A program made the position numbers and the translations under genes. Under the pieces are notes generated by a model. The model saw only the letters and a program-made list of their open reading frames with translations, made no database searches and had not been told where the DNA came from. From Chromera velia (Eukaryota; Sar; Chromeraceae), in assembly GCA_018398765.1 (NCBI GenBank), contig JAHBMJ010000605.1:1-44142 (forward strand): a stretch of DNA of 44,142 nucleotides. The letters are read 5' to 3'. Below are positions 30,025 through 39,862 of this stretch, piece by piece. The stretch's first letter is position 1. The number at the start of each line of letters is the position of its first letter.

Positions 30025-31923
30025 CTAAGGAACCTGATAAACCGCCCCCGGAGAGATGTTCACTGACTCCAGACTCTGGCCCCCTCCGATCGCTTCTGCT
30101 GCCTCTTGGAACAGCACGCGTATAGAGGGCGTGTGTTCTTTCAAAGACAGGTCTCTCAGTTTCGGTGTCCGACAAATGGCAACAACCTCCTCTGACCCAC
30201 ACACCACACCATCTAAAGTCAGTTCTTCCAGGGCCCTGCATTCACCAATTGACTTGGCTGCCTCTAAAGAGAGCCTCATCGAGTACCCCACCACCGACTC
30301 CTCTATCTCCAACTTCCTCAGCTTGGGAGCCCGACAAATGGCGGCAATCTGCAAAGACCCACAACGAGGACCACGATCATGCCGGATCTCTCCCTCCCCC
30401 CCCCACTCCCCCTTATATCCAGTCAATGACACTACCTCCAGGCTCGCACCCAGACCCAGAGACTCAGCAGCTTCGAGAGAAAGGGACCCGTGCACGCCAT
30501 ACGTCTCTTTCAACGTCACTTCTTTCAACGCAGGCGCAGAGCACAACGCAGTGACTACCGCCGAGCCGAGAGAATTCACCTTATCAGAAAGCTGCAAATC
30601 GATACTCTCCAACACGTGCCATGGACTCCCTCCCTTCACAACACCCCCCCAGGCAGTGGTTTTCTCAGGCATATGATCCCGTGCACCCTCTGATGAGTCA
30701 GGTGTCCTCTTCCTAAAACTGCAGTGGAGATACTTCAAAGCGGGTGCTCTGCTTACAGCAGCCAAGCACGAGGAATCTAGCTCTACTCTGGGGAGCCATA
30801 ATCTTTCGAGAGTTGGACTGCTGCCAATTGCTTCGGTAGCTGCTTGCGGAATCGGCCCTCGGAGTCCCCCCAGCAGCCCGACGAATTTCAATCGGGGCAG
30901 TCGGAGGAACCGGACGATTCCCGGTTCCTCCCCAGTCCCACTCGCACCGTCATCTCTCCAGCCTGTGTCATGACATAGGGAGGCAGTGAAGTCCTCGAGC
31001 TTTATCGCGTTAGACAGAGCCTGTAGACCTCCGTCGGACACGTGCAATCCGTCTCCGTCCAGAGAGAAGGGACTGTCCGTCTTGAAGTCAATCACACGAA
31101 TCTTTGGGCAACGCTGACCGAGCATCACACACAGGTCGTCCCCCCCTGCCCCCTTATAAGCCCCATGAATGTGTATTTCCTCCAAAGCTGGGGAAGCAAG
31201 CGCACGCACTACTTCCTCTTTATACAGCAAATTCCGATCGTATTTTCTCACATGAGCACGCAAAGACCTGACAGACAGCTGCTTGAGCTTCTTCGCAATC
31301 CTTACTTGCTTAAAGACTCCGAAACGCAAGGAGAAGTGCATAACGAGCTCAGGCCAGAGCTCGCGGAGCTTCCGTACGCTCTCTGTAGTGGAGACTGAAA
31401 GGGTCTGCAGCCACGCCAGGTGCGGCAGCGCCCGGTGAAGGGCTGAAAGGTGAGTAGGGGAAAATTTCAAATCCTCCGCGTCGGACAGGAAAAGCCAATC
31501 GTCATCGAGGCCTGCCTGACTCAAGCACAGCTCTCTCAGATATAGAAGGTGGCAGCCTTCAAGAATATCAACAAAAGACTTCATTTGAAGCTCCATACCC
31601 GCATCAGGGTCTTGATCAGACTCGACGTTGGGGTCCTTCTGCTCTGCGTCCGAGAAGACTACACACAACTTCGACAATCCCTTAGAAAACCTTTGCAGAA
31701 GCCCTCTGCACCCCCGGATAGAGTCAATAGAGCCAGTCGGGAGCTTCAGATTGAAACACCTCAGTGACTGGTTCAGAAGCGAAAAGACATGCTTATTGGA
31801 AGTGCATAGCTCTACCACGTCCTTTGATGACAGGAAGCGAGGAAGGGCCTCATTGGAGTTGGCACCGAAAAGAACTGCGGAGTGTTTGAGCTCAAAATCA
31901 CCATAAGAAATCGAGTTAATCAT
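30025..31923 (-). CDS. F-box-like/leucine-rich-repeat protein, intact single exon
   Basis: A 632-residue ORF from ATG 31923 to the stop at 30025, with no intron needed. Residues about 25-60 (LPRFLSSKDVVELCTSNKHV) resemble a degenerate F-box: Leu-Pro start, then a hydrophobic helix pattern. From about residue 110 there are repeats of LRR type, such as LEEIHIHG, LKFVGLLGG, LERLWLPRV and LRKLEIEE, spaced 25-40 residues apart, alternating with conserved LSLEAAxSxG helices in the C-terminal half. F-box/LRR proteins recruit substrates to SCF ubiquitin ligases; the F-box call here is weak, the LRR call good. It is the only long undamaged ORF between 20 and 44 kb, flanked by mobile DNA on both sides. 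No signal peptide or membrane segment. Confidence 0.75.
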   Translation of the reverse strand: MINSISYGDFELKHSAVLFGANSNEALPRFLSSKDVVELCTSNKHVFSLLNQSLRCFNLKLPTGSIDSIRGCRGLLQRFSKGLSKLCVVFSDAEQKDPNVESDQDPDAGMELQMKSFVDILEGCHLLYLRELCLSQAGLDDDWLFLSDAEDLKFSPTHLSALHRALPHLAWLQTLSVSTTESVRKLRELWPELVMHFSLRFGVFKQVRIAKKLKQLSVRSLRAHVRKYDRNLLYKEEVVRALASPALEEIHIHGAYKGAGGDDLCVMLGQRCPKIRVIDFKTDSPFSLDGDGLHVSDGGLQALSNAIKLEDFTASLCHDTGWRDDGASGTGEEPGIVRFLRLPRLKFVGLLGGLRGPIPQAATEAIGSSPTLERLWLPRVELDSSCLAAVSRAPALKYLHCSFRKRTPDSSEGARDHMPEKTTAWGGVVKGGSPWHVLESIDLQLSDKVNSLGSAVVTALCSAPALKEVTLKETYGVHGSLSLEAAESLGLGASLEVVSLTGYKGEWGGEGEIRHDRGPRCGSLQIAAICRAPKLRKLEIEESVVGYSMRLSLEAAKSIGECRALEELTLDGVVCGSEEVVAICRTPKLRDLSLKEHTPSIRVLFQEAAEAIGGGQSLESVNISPGAVYQVP

Positions 31924-32296
31924 GTCACAGCTTCGGTGCTTGAGATGACAGGAGAGCGGTCAGATGCGAGTCTGAAAGAATCAACACAGTTAAAAAAAGG
32001 TCAGACATGGGAGATCTTGAGTAACAGACTGTTGTCCTTAGTCACCGAGTGAAATGTTTTGATATTTGCTGACGGGGGTCAACTTGATGATCACTACTCA
32101 AGAGTGTTGAGTTGAAGAATCGTCCGGAACACCATGGAAGGGGAATGTGGATCGATGTCATAGAATCGTGTCCCATGAATCTATATATATATATATATAT
32201 ATACATGGATTCGATCGATCGTGCTTTCAGATACATGGCCGGAAATTTGATTTGTGTGACCTGTCGCGCAATGATACGCGCATCGGCCCATGGCCA
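31924..32296. other. Upstream flank of the LRR gene with an (AT)n microsatellite
   Basis: Probable promoter/5' UTR of the minus-strand LRR gene, by position. (TA)n lies at about 32182-32203. No motif recognised. Confidence 0.5.
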
Positions 32297-33875
32297 CGGT
32301 CATTTTGACGTATTGCCGCGAAAAACTTTTACCGAGCGCGGCAAGCGGCCTTCATGAAGTGCTCAGCCGATATACAGGCGCTCTCAGAAAGAGGATTTCA
32401 CGACGGTCCTCTTTGGGTCTCTTTTGGTTCTCTAAATGTGCCAGGTGACTTTCTTAGCGGGCAGATCTTCTAGTTAGGTGGTATAAGGCAGGTTTGCGTC
32501 AAAAGAATGGCTTCCAACAGTGTCTGGATGGTCGAGAACCGCGAAATGTCGATTCGGGTTATTCTTCGACTTCCTGCTCAGACCAATCTCCTAAGGTATG
32601 ACACTCTGCAGACACTTTATAATACACAAGAGTTCTAGCAGCAAGAACTGCATTTAATACATTTATTTTCACCCGTCCACATCTTTTTTTGAAGAGAAAA
32701 CATCTTGATATACAAGAAAAACACGTTTTCATGGTGGTTTAAAAGAAAAGGGGGGGGTTCTGCACGGTTACAGGTCGGGTACTAATGTTAGTTCCAGCTC
32801 TCCATACGATGGTGGTTCTTAAACCGATAAACTCATAATGGGAACTTCTGGAACTCATCTGAACCATCAAAAACCAAAGCACTTGCAATTCTTGGTTCCA
32901 TAAAGTTTTTCATGCAAAAGAACTTAAAACAAAGTGAAATAAATATAATAAAAGGTTTTATCATTTGGTTTAGGGGGGGGGTGTTTTGGTTCCTAAACCG
33001 CCAGAACCGGCAAATCAGAACTTTTGTTGGCATCAACATGTTTTTGAGTGTTTTTGGGTTAAAATCGTTCAAAAACTGGTAGACTTTTCATCTTTATTTG
33101 GTTTTTTTGGTCCAATAACCACAAAAAACATGTTTTGACCTGTTAATATGTTGTATACGGGATAAAAAGGGGATATTGCTGAGTGAAACTGACTGACGAG
33201 GCTCAAGAGTGTCATACCCTAGCCAATCTCTTCCCTCTAGTATCAGCAAAAGAGGCTACTGACATGGTCAGCTGGCATAGCAGGACTCCTTGGGTCCGTG
33301 GCCAAGTGCTATCCAAATGGGAGAGTAAATGATGGCCTCTAACCGAACTTTGACCTTCGACTCTGGTTGCTCACTGAGATGGATGTCTGACTCAGACTGA
33401 ATTCTATGAGCAACCAGAGTCGAAAGTCGAAGTTCGGCTAGAGGTCACCATTTGCTCTCCCATTTGGACAGCACCCGGCCATGGACCCAAGGAGTCCTGC
33501 TATGCCAGCTGACCATGTCAGTAGCCTCTTTTGCTGACACTATATAGAGGGAAGAGATTGGTCTGAGTAGGAAGTCGGAAAATAACTCGAATCGGCATTT
33601 CGTGGTTCTCGACCATCCAGACACTGTTGGAAGCCATTCTTTTGACACAAACCTGCCTTACACCACCTAACTAGAAGATCTGCCCGCTAAGAAAGTTACC
33701 TGGCACATTTAGAGAACCAAAAGAGACCTAAAAAGGACCGTCGTGAAATTCTCTTTCTGAGAGCGCCTGTGTATCGGCTGAGCACTGCAATACATGCAGG
33801 CATGAAGGCCGCTGAATTTCTTGCCGCGCTCGGCAAAATTTTCTTGCCGCGGTGGCAATGCGTCAAAATGACCGG
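32297..33875. mobile_element. Large foldback (inverted-repeat) element
   Basis: The left arm (32297-33373, interrupted by a MITE) is complementary to the right arm (33407-33875). Landmarks: CGGTCATTTTGACG at 32297 pairs with its complement ending about 33875; the inner ends 'ctctggttgctca' (33361-33373) and 'tgagcaaccagag' (from 33407) are perfect complements around a 33-nt loop. The arms are about 440-470 bp without the insert, with scattered substitutions and small indels. No coding capacity is seen. It would extrude a very long hairpin. Confidence 0.85.
32591..33222. mobile_element. 632-bp TIR element (hAT-like MITE) nested in the foldback arm
   Basis: 16-bp terminal inverted repeats CTAAGGTATGACACTC (32591-32606) and GAGTGTCATACCCTAG (33207-33222) differ at one base. 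The element is flanked by an 8-bp target-site duplication, CCAATCTC (32583-32590 and 33223-33230). The uninterrupted right arm of the foldback has a single CCAATCTC, which confirms the empty site. An 8-bp duplication fits the hAT superfamily (P elements also make 8 bp). The interior is AT-rich and non-coding. Confidence 0.85.
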
Positions 33876-33903
33876 CTGCAAATAATAAATGAACTTTGTA
33901 TTA

Positions 33904-34700
33904 GGTAATCTAACTAATGAAGAGTCAAATGTATATCTAGATATATGTGGCAGCTGCACTAACAAAAAAAATGAGCCCCATTTTTAAAGGGCATCTTGGC
34001 TGTGAACTTTGTCTCTATTCTTTTCCATTATTATAGTGGTGTCAGTATAAACACTCCAATTGTGGACCCGCTCATAGTCATCAGGCAGTCAGTCAGAGAA
34101 AAGAGAGCTCTATATGCAAGGAACGGGGTTGCACATACAGAGAGGAAGGTAAAAAAGTGAAATCTGCATTGCATTTTTCCTCCCTTCTGCTTTTTTCTAC
34201 ACATGCTTTCACTACCAGAGGAACCAAAACACCCGTATTTTTGCCTCAAACCTGTCGGGTAATCTTTGAAAATATAGGAGACCTTCAATCAAGTATCCAA
34301 TTTTTAAGATGTCCACTGAGAGTCTCTCCAGAAGACGACATGTTGCCATATAGCAATGCATTCACACAAAGCACAGAAAGGGTTTGCCAGACGCATACTG
34401 TTGTTTGCTTTCCTTACCCATTGCATCTGCTCGACAGAATTTATACCTGGCTAGGCACCCGGGCCTTGCATTACACACAGTAATGCACAGGCAGGATCTC
34501 CGCTGCTGAGGTGTTTCATACAAAGATCCATAAATGTTCTAGCTTCACGGTCAAAGCAGGTATGTACAAGTTTGGCTGAGAGAGGAATACATATAAAGAT
34601 GGAGGGATCGACATGCTCACAGAATTCTACTGCGTATAGCCCCGGAAAGCACCTGTGTATACAAATTTGTATTAGGTGACTCTTCATGATTCGGATTACC
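33904..34700. mobile_element. TIR element copy A, about 797 bp
   Basis: It begins GGTAATCTAACTAATGAAGA and ends in the imperfect complement TCTTCATGATTCGGATTACC. Flanked by TA on both sides, consistent with a TA target as in Tc1/mariner-type elements. Similar throughout to 35225-36010. Short ORFs inside both copies (for example with PSIFICIPLS) are similar to each other but have no recognisable domain. Confidence 0.75.
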
Positions 34701-34826
34701 TAAGGAAACTTTATTTTCAGAAAGGAACAATTTGGGAAGTCGGAATGAAGTTGGGGCTGTGACAAAAGATGCACTGGGCAAAATCTAACTCTATCAATTT
34801 TTTCCCCATTTTTTGGCTTGCTACAG

Positions 34827-35031
34827 GGGGGGCAAAAGAGAAGAAAAGAAAAAATCGCTCGTCGTGCCGACAATTTTGTAGAGTTTGCGAGTAAAAGAGA
34901 CCAATACGGGACAAAAGAGACAGACGAAGGGGGAAAAAATCCGCCACGCATAGAACATAGAGTGGAAAGAAGTGGCAGACAGTCAAGTACTGACCGAAGA
35001 GAGCAAAGAGTGCAGTGGAGGGAAGGACCAG
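34827..35031 (+). CDS. Candidate internal exon of an unknown plus-strand gene
   Basis: A stretch bounded by a good acceptor (ttgctacag) and a donor (CCAG|GTATGC) encodes a polar, Lys/Arg/Glu-rich sequence containing DNFVEFASKRDQYGTKE. It sits between the two TIR copies. No domain is recognised and no clear partner exon. It may belong with the exons near 38.5 and 39.4 kb, but phases cannot be verified. Confidence 0.25.
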
Positions 35032-35224
35032 GTATGCGCATGGTCAGCGAGGCACCCGACAGGCCTGCAAAGACCCCAAAAAAACATATATTCACCCCTG
35101 TCTCCTCAAGCAGATAGAGCAACGCTTTGAAAGTTTTATGAAAGAAGAAGGTATGCCAGCACTGCAACATATCGAATCATCTTTGCTCTCTTCTCTCTCT
35201 CTTTCTTGAAATAAAAGTTTTTTT

Positions 35225-36010
35225 GGTAATCCAACTAATGAAGAGTCAAATGTATGACAGCTGCACTAGCAAAAAAGATGAACCCCATTTTTGAAGGGCA
35301 TCTTAGCTGTGGACTTTGTCTCTATTCTTTTTTATTATGGTGGTCTCAGCACAAACACTTGAATGGCGGACCTGCTTGTAGTCATTAGGTCTAGTCATCA
35401 GGTAGTCAGCCAGAGAAAAGAGAGCTCTGTATGTAAGGAACGGGGTTGTATATGCTGCATTGCAGAGAAGAAAGCAAAAAAATGAAATCTGCATTGCATT
35501 CTTCCTCCCCTCTGCTTCTTTTTACACATGCTTTCGCTACAAGAAGAACTAAAACAGCCATATTTTTGTCTCAAACCTGTCGGGTAATCTTCATAAAATG
35601 TAGGGGACTTTCAATCAAGTATTCAATTTTCAAGATGTCCACTGAGAGTCTCTCCAAAAGACGTCTGACTCATGTTGCCATATAGCAATGCATTCACACA
35701 AAGCACAGAAAGGGTTTGCCAGACGCATACTATTGCTTGCTTTCCTTACCTGTTGCATCTGTTCGACAGAATCTACACCCGGACCCTATATTACACACAG
35801 GCAGGGTCTCTGCTGCTAAGGTGTTTCATGCAAAGATCCATAAACATTCTGGCTTCACGGTCAAAGCAGCTGTGTGGAAACTTAACTGAGAGAGGAATGC
35901 ATATAAAGATAGAGGGATCGACACGCTCACGAAATTCTACTGTGTGTAGCCCCGGAAAGCACCTATGCATACAAATTTGTATTGGGTGACTCTTCATGAT
36001 TTGGATTACC
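35225..36010. mobile_element. TIR element copy B, about 786 bp, same orientation as copy A
   Basis: Ends match copy A (GGTAATCCAACTAATGAAGA ... GATTTGGATTACC). The left flank is TT and the right TA, so a TA duplication is not preserved on the left. Overall similarity to copy A is high, with frequent transitions and small indels. Confidence 0.75.
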
Positions 36011-37708
36011 TAATGTAACCTACGAATGCCTAAAAAAGTAGGGTATTTTTTCACTCTAAGTTTAACCAGGGATGGTAGCCTTTTTTTGCGGCATTTTCTT
36101 TCCCTCAGTATGAATATTCATATGCCTGACCGGCTGTCAATCATCAGCTGCCAGTCAACCAAAAGACTAACAGCCCGAAGGGTTGGGTACTTGCAGACAG
36201 GCAGGTGCATACATGCATCCATATAGAGTCACCCTCATCCCAACACCCCTCTTCAAAAGAGAAACCACTTGGTCATCGTCTATCTACCTTGCTTACCCTT
36301 TTCCTCTTGCGTTCTTTGCATTGTGCATTAAATATTCTCTCCAATTTCTTCCAGCTGAGGCACAAGACACAGATCCATGATGGCGGCGCAGCCGCCATTC
36401 CCCCCCCCCTTACTTAGCAAAAAGCGGCCTCCTCTACACTTTTTTACATAAAAAAAAACAAGCTATTTTAACCTGAATTGAAGTGGCTTCATCCGGACAA
36501 ATCGGCATGATGATGGTTTGAATGTTGCTTTCTGTCTCTCTAACACCCTTATCCAGCACTTTTCAGATGAACAGATCCATGTATAAATGAATAAAAACAC
36601 TCTGCATGTGTTTTTGTATGCAATCAGCTCGACATGCTGATCGTGCGTTGCACGCACGAACACCCAGCCAAGCTGCCCCAGGCAGTCGCGTCACATACAC
36701 ATAAAAAGAGTTCGTTTATTAGTGAGTATTCCTATAGCTGTAGGACACAGATGTGTATGATGCGCATACACGTAGACTGTAGTATAACAAAGTGGACTCC
36801 AAAGTAGGACTTAGTGGAATTCAAAGTAACTTTTAAATTTACTATATTCTAGCTTTATTATAAAGTAAAACTTGATGATTGAGGTTTTTGTTATGCATGC
36901 CGCGTCCCCGTGTATGAGGGGCAGATCTAGCCTAGTCTGCCAAAAGGTTCCGGTTCGTCCCGTCTGTTCTGAATCTAGGAACACTGCTCATTGATCACTT
37001 TTACTGCGGCTTATTTCTTAAGCGGCGATAGAGTAGAACTTGGAGAACAACGAAAAGAAGGGAGAGGCAGAGCAAAGTTACTTAAAGCAATCTAAAGTTT
37101 TTTAGAGCATTTAAAATCGTTACTTCTGTGCAAATCTGCTCAAATATGCTCAAAAGACTGGTTGATTAGCTAAGGTGCATGGTGGGAAAAATTACGATCA
37201 CCGTGGTATATAGAAGTTAGTGAATGTTACCTGCAAAGAAATACATAGACACAACACTAATGGATATGCTCAACAACAACGTTTAGCGCCGCCAATCAAG
37301 TATAAAGAATTGCTTCTTCTACAAAGGAAACAGTGCAGGAAGGAGGGTTTCACAGCTAGGCTGGTCAGACCGGACAGGAGATGGTCAGCAGGGGTCAGAG
37401 AGGATTCTGAAGAACAGAGCACAGAGACAACATAATTTTATTCACAAAGAACTCACACTCCACGGCGTAAAAGCTTGCAAATCGTTCTATGTGTGTCAAT
37501 GAGAAACTGTGAAAAAGAAGGACAGGTCTGTAGGTAGATCCAGATATTCAGAGGGAGACCAGTACGGAGTGCCATAAATGAGAAAGGATGAGTGAGTAAG
37601 GAGCACTTGCGTCAGAATAGTATGGACCGCTTTGAAAGACTGACACACAAGGAACAAGTGGAAGACATTCAAATGCATGAAAGCTGAGCGATTGGTCTGG
37701 GTGGAAAA
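36011..37708. other. No convincing gene
   Basis: A strong polypyrimidine-AG acceptor-like site occurs near 36355 (ctccaatttcttccag), but the following frame stops soon. The rest holds only short ORFs without motifs. Confidence 0.45.
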
Positions 37709-38053
37709 ATGTCTGGCACGACTGAGAGCTATGCAAAGCTTCAGAAGAGGCGGTCAAAAAATGGAGGCTCCAGCAGACTCTCCATCAACCCTCTCTCAGT
37801 GACCTCCCTTGTGCGTTTCTGTCAAGCTCGTAGCAGAACAAAGAAGCTAGATGCTAAGCAAATCATCATACAAAGCGAGAGAGCAAGCCGTGCTTCCTTA
37901 ACTGACCTGCAGGTGCTCCCAAGTCTCCGTCTACCGACACCTGTAAACATGGAGAGACAGGCGTTCACGCTTTGTGCAGTCATTAACAAGGAAGCACTTC
38001 TATCCAGCTTATTCTGCATGCACAAGGTCCTAAGGAAAAAACTAAGAGCCTAA
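37709..38053 (+). CDS. Small ORF, 114 residues, unknown
   Basis: ATG 37709 (MSGTTESYAKLQKRRSKNGG) to TAA/TAG near 38053. Basic N-terminal half; C-terminal helix with ALLSSLFCMHKVLRKKLRA. No domain recognised. An antisense ORF overlaps its start, so coding status is uncertain. It could be a single-exon gene or part of the plus-strand exon series in this region. Confidence 0.25.
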   Translation: MSGTTESYAKLQKRRSKNGGSSRLSINPLSVTSLVRFCQARSRTKKLDAKQIIIQSERASRASLTDLQVLPSLRLPTPVNMERQAFTLCAVINKEALLSSLFCMHKVLRKKLRA

Positions 38054-38368
38054 GAAGCAGCGGGTTTAGACAGGCTAACCTGGGGGTTGACCCCGGGGCT
38101 CCCAAGACTGTGACCTGCAAGGAAAGAGTAAGAAGAGCGATGAGGGCAGCAGTACTTTAATACCTAGATAAGGCCAGCAGCCCTTCCCCGCTTGAACAGG
38201 AGGAGAAGCAACAAGCAGAAAGACGTTGGAAACAAGACTAAGACGGCTGGTGTCCACTGGACCCACCTCCAAGCTCCACTTCGTGCCAATCCGAGGTGAC
38301 CAAGCAACACCCGTCTCCTCCAGAGCCCCGAAAGTGCACTCCCGAAAAAAAAATCAAAACCGAGAAAA

Positions 38369-38417
38369 CGCTCTGTCAGACATCTTCTAAAACCATCAGA
38401 AGACATCTGACAGAGCG
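38369..38417. repeat. 49-nt hairpin
   Basis: CGCTCTGTCAGA pairs with TCTGACAGAGCG (12 bp), and an inner TCTTCT pairs with AGAAGA around a short loop. It lies about 45 bp upstream of the candidate acceptor at 38460. Confidence 0.7.
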
Positions 38418-38460
38418 CTTTTTGTGGCAACATTTATGTGGGAAAAGTTCGTTTGCTCAG

Positions 38461-38615
38461 AGGTTCAGGATTCCGCAGTTTTGAACCTGTGGACCTTCAA
38501 GATGGACAAAAGATTTCAGACCCGATTATTGGCCAACAGAGGCAAAGTCGGCTGCATGCGTCGAAGGAACAGGGTGCCGCCACCCCCTCTGGCAAAAAAC
38601 TCGTTCTCATAATTG
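38461..38615 (+). CDS. Candidate exon overlapping a palindromic element
   Basis: Bounded by the acceptor 'tttgctcag' and the donor ATTG|GTAAGG. The best frame reads GSGFRSFEPVDLQDGQKIS and later GKKLVLIIG up to the donor. The last 22 bases lie inside the left arm of the palindrome at 38594-38924, so the donor site appears to be supplied by, or duplicated in, that element. The protein is unknown. Confidence 0.35.
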
Positions 38616-38924
38616 GTAAGGAGATAGAAGCTGAAACTTTGTGTAAGAAGACGTTGTAATGATAGAAAAAAAACCATGAAACAGATTTTTTATATCATTT
38701 CTAAAAATATAGGCTACCATACAAATTTTATGAGTTTTTTGCCATTTTTTAACGGTTTTTAACAATAAAAAAAGGTATAAAACTCACAAAATTTGTATGG
38801 TAGCCTGTATTTCTAGAAATAATATAAAAAGTCTGTTTCATAGTTCTTTTTCTATCATTACAACGTCTTCTTATAAAAAGTTTTAGCTTCCAACTCCTTA
38901 CTAATTATAAGAACAAGTTTTTTA
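38594..38924. mobile_element. Palindromic (foldback) MITE-like element, about 330 bp
   Basis: Arms of about 150 bp: 'ctaccatacaaattttatg' on the left matches the complement of 'cacaaaatttgtatggtag' on the right, and the outer ends match around 'aactcgttctcataatt' and its complement near 38900-38920. The centre is an AT-rich loop near 38750. No ORF. Confidence 0.85.
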
Positions 38925-38990
38925 TAGAAAAGCGCCGATCTCCTATACAGAAAGGGGGGTAAAAAGCACCCCACTCGCCCCCGGCATGCA

Positions 38991-39002
38991 AGAGAGAGAG
39001 AG

Positions 39003-39035
<33 letters not shown>

Positions 39036-39088
39036 AACAGACAGAAAGATAGACAGACAGACAGACCGACAGACAGACAGATAGAGAG

Positions 39089-39119
<31 letters not shown>

Positions 39120-39164
39120 CAGAGAGAAAGAGAAAGAGGGAGAGAAAGAGAAAGAGAACTTCAA

Positions 39165-39222
<58 letters not shown>

Positions 39223-39285
39223 AGAGAAAGAGAAAAAGAGAAAGAGAGACAGAGAGGGAAAGAAACAGAGAGAGAGAGAGAGAGT
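38991..39285. repeat. (AGAC)n/(AG)n purine-rich microsatellite
   Basis: A 300-bp run of AGAG and AGAC words. The long Ser/Leu-rich ORF on the minus strand is an artefact. Confidence 0.95.
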
Positions 39286-39362
39286 ACTGATTTATACATT
39301 ATACATAGCCGTAAAATGATTTACATAGGAATGTTCTAGTATGATTAGTTCTCTTTCAACAG

Positions 39363-39472
39363 CCGAGACAGTCCTGCTATGCACGTACTGTTCGCTAAAG
39401 GACCGACGGTGGACTCTACCGAAATCAGCGACTCCAAGATTGATCAATTCGATGGCATGCTCTCACTTCTGG
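39363..39472 (+). CDS. Candidate 110-nt internal exon
   Basis: Flanked by 'ctctttcaacag' and a consensus donor CTGG|GTAAGT. One frame (MHVLFAKGPTVDSTEISDSK, then a short hydrophobic end) looks protein-like, but it does not match the phase of the candidate exon ending at 38615. The matching frame is open but less convincing. Gene identity unknown. The retroelement copy 3 begins about 170 bp downstream. Confidence 0.35.
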
Positions 39473-39758
39473 GTAAGTCAAATAATCGAGTGAAAAGAAT
39501 GCATGCAAAAAATTCAACTTTTGTGCGATCCGGGTGGGGACGCCGAAAAAAGTGAATAATTAATGTATGCACCTTCTACCCGCATATCATTCACAAGAAG
39601 TTATGGGTCTGATCGCATAATATACAATGGTGCTGACACACTGGAACCATGTATGCAATATCAGACGGACTGACTCCAAGAATGCAACATCTGATCAATC
39701 GAGAAACACAAGACAAGGCATGAGAATCGATGTGCGTGACCCCTTTTTCCCTTTTGCT

Positions 39759-39778
39759 GCTGTCTTTTGTCTATCGCT
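39759..39778. other. Conserved 20-nt 3' UTR block, copy 3
   Basis: Identical to 26373-26392 although the surrounding UTR has diverged beyond recognition, at a similar distance (about 85-105 bp) past the RT stop. Confidence 0.55.
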
Positions 39779-39862
39779 TCCAGCAGGTGAATAGTGCACT
39801 CAATGGTATAAGCAGGAAAGAATATAAGAAGATCAATCATCAAAAGAGGGAATGTAACAAAA

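Noticed and set aside
33904-36010. LTR retrotransposon with 0.8-kb LTRs
   Set aside because: Each repeat has its own inverted termini and the 0.5-kb interior has no gag/pol or primer-binding site.
37496-37757. Minus-strand ORFs that faintly resemble an RT thumb
   Set aside because: No motif could be aligned; the similarity is only hydrophobic composition.
38943-39299. Ser/Leu-rich 118-residue ORF
   Set aside because: Translation of an (AG)n microsatellite.
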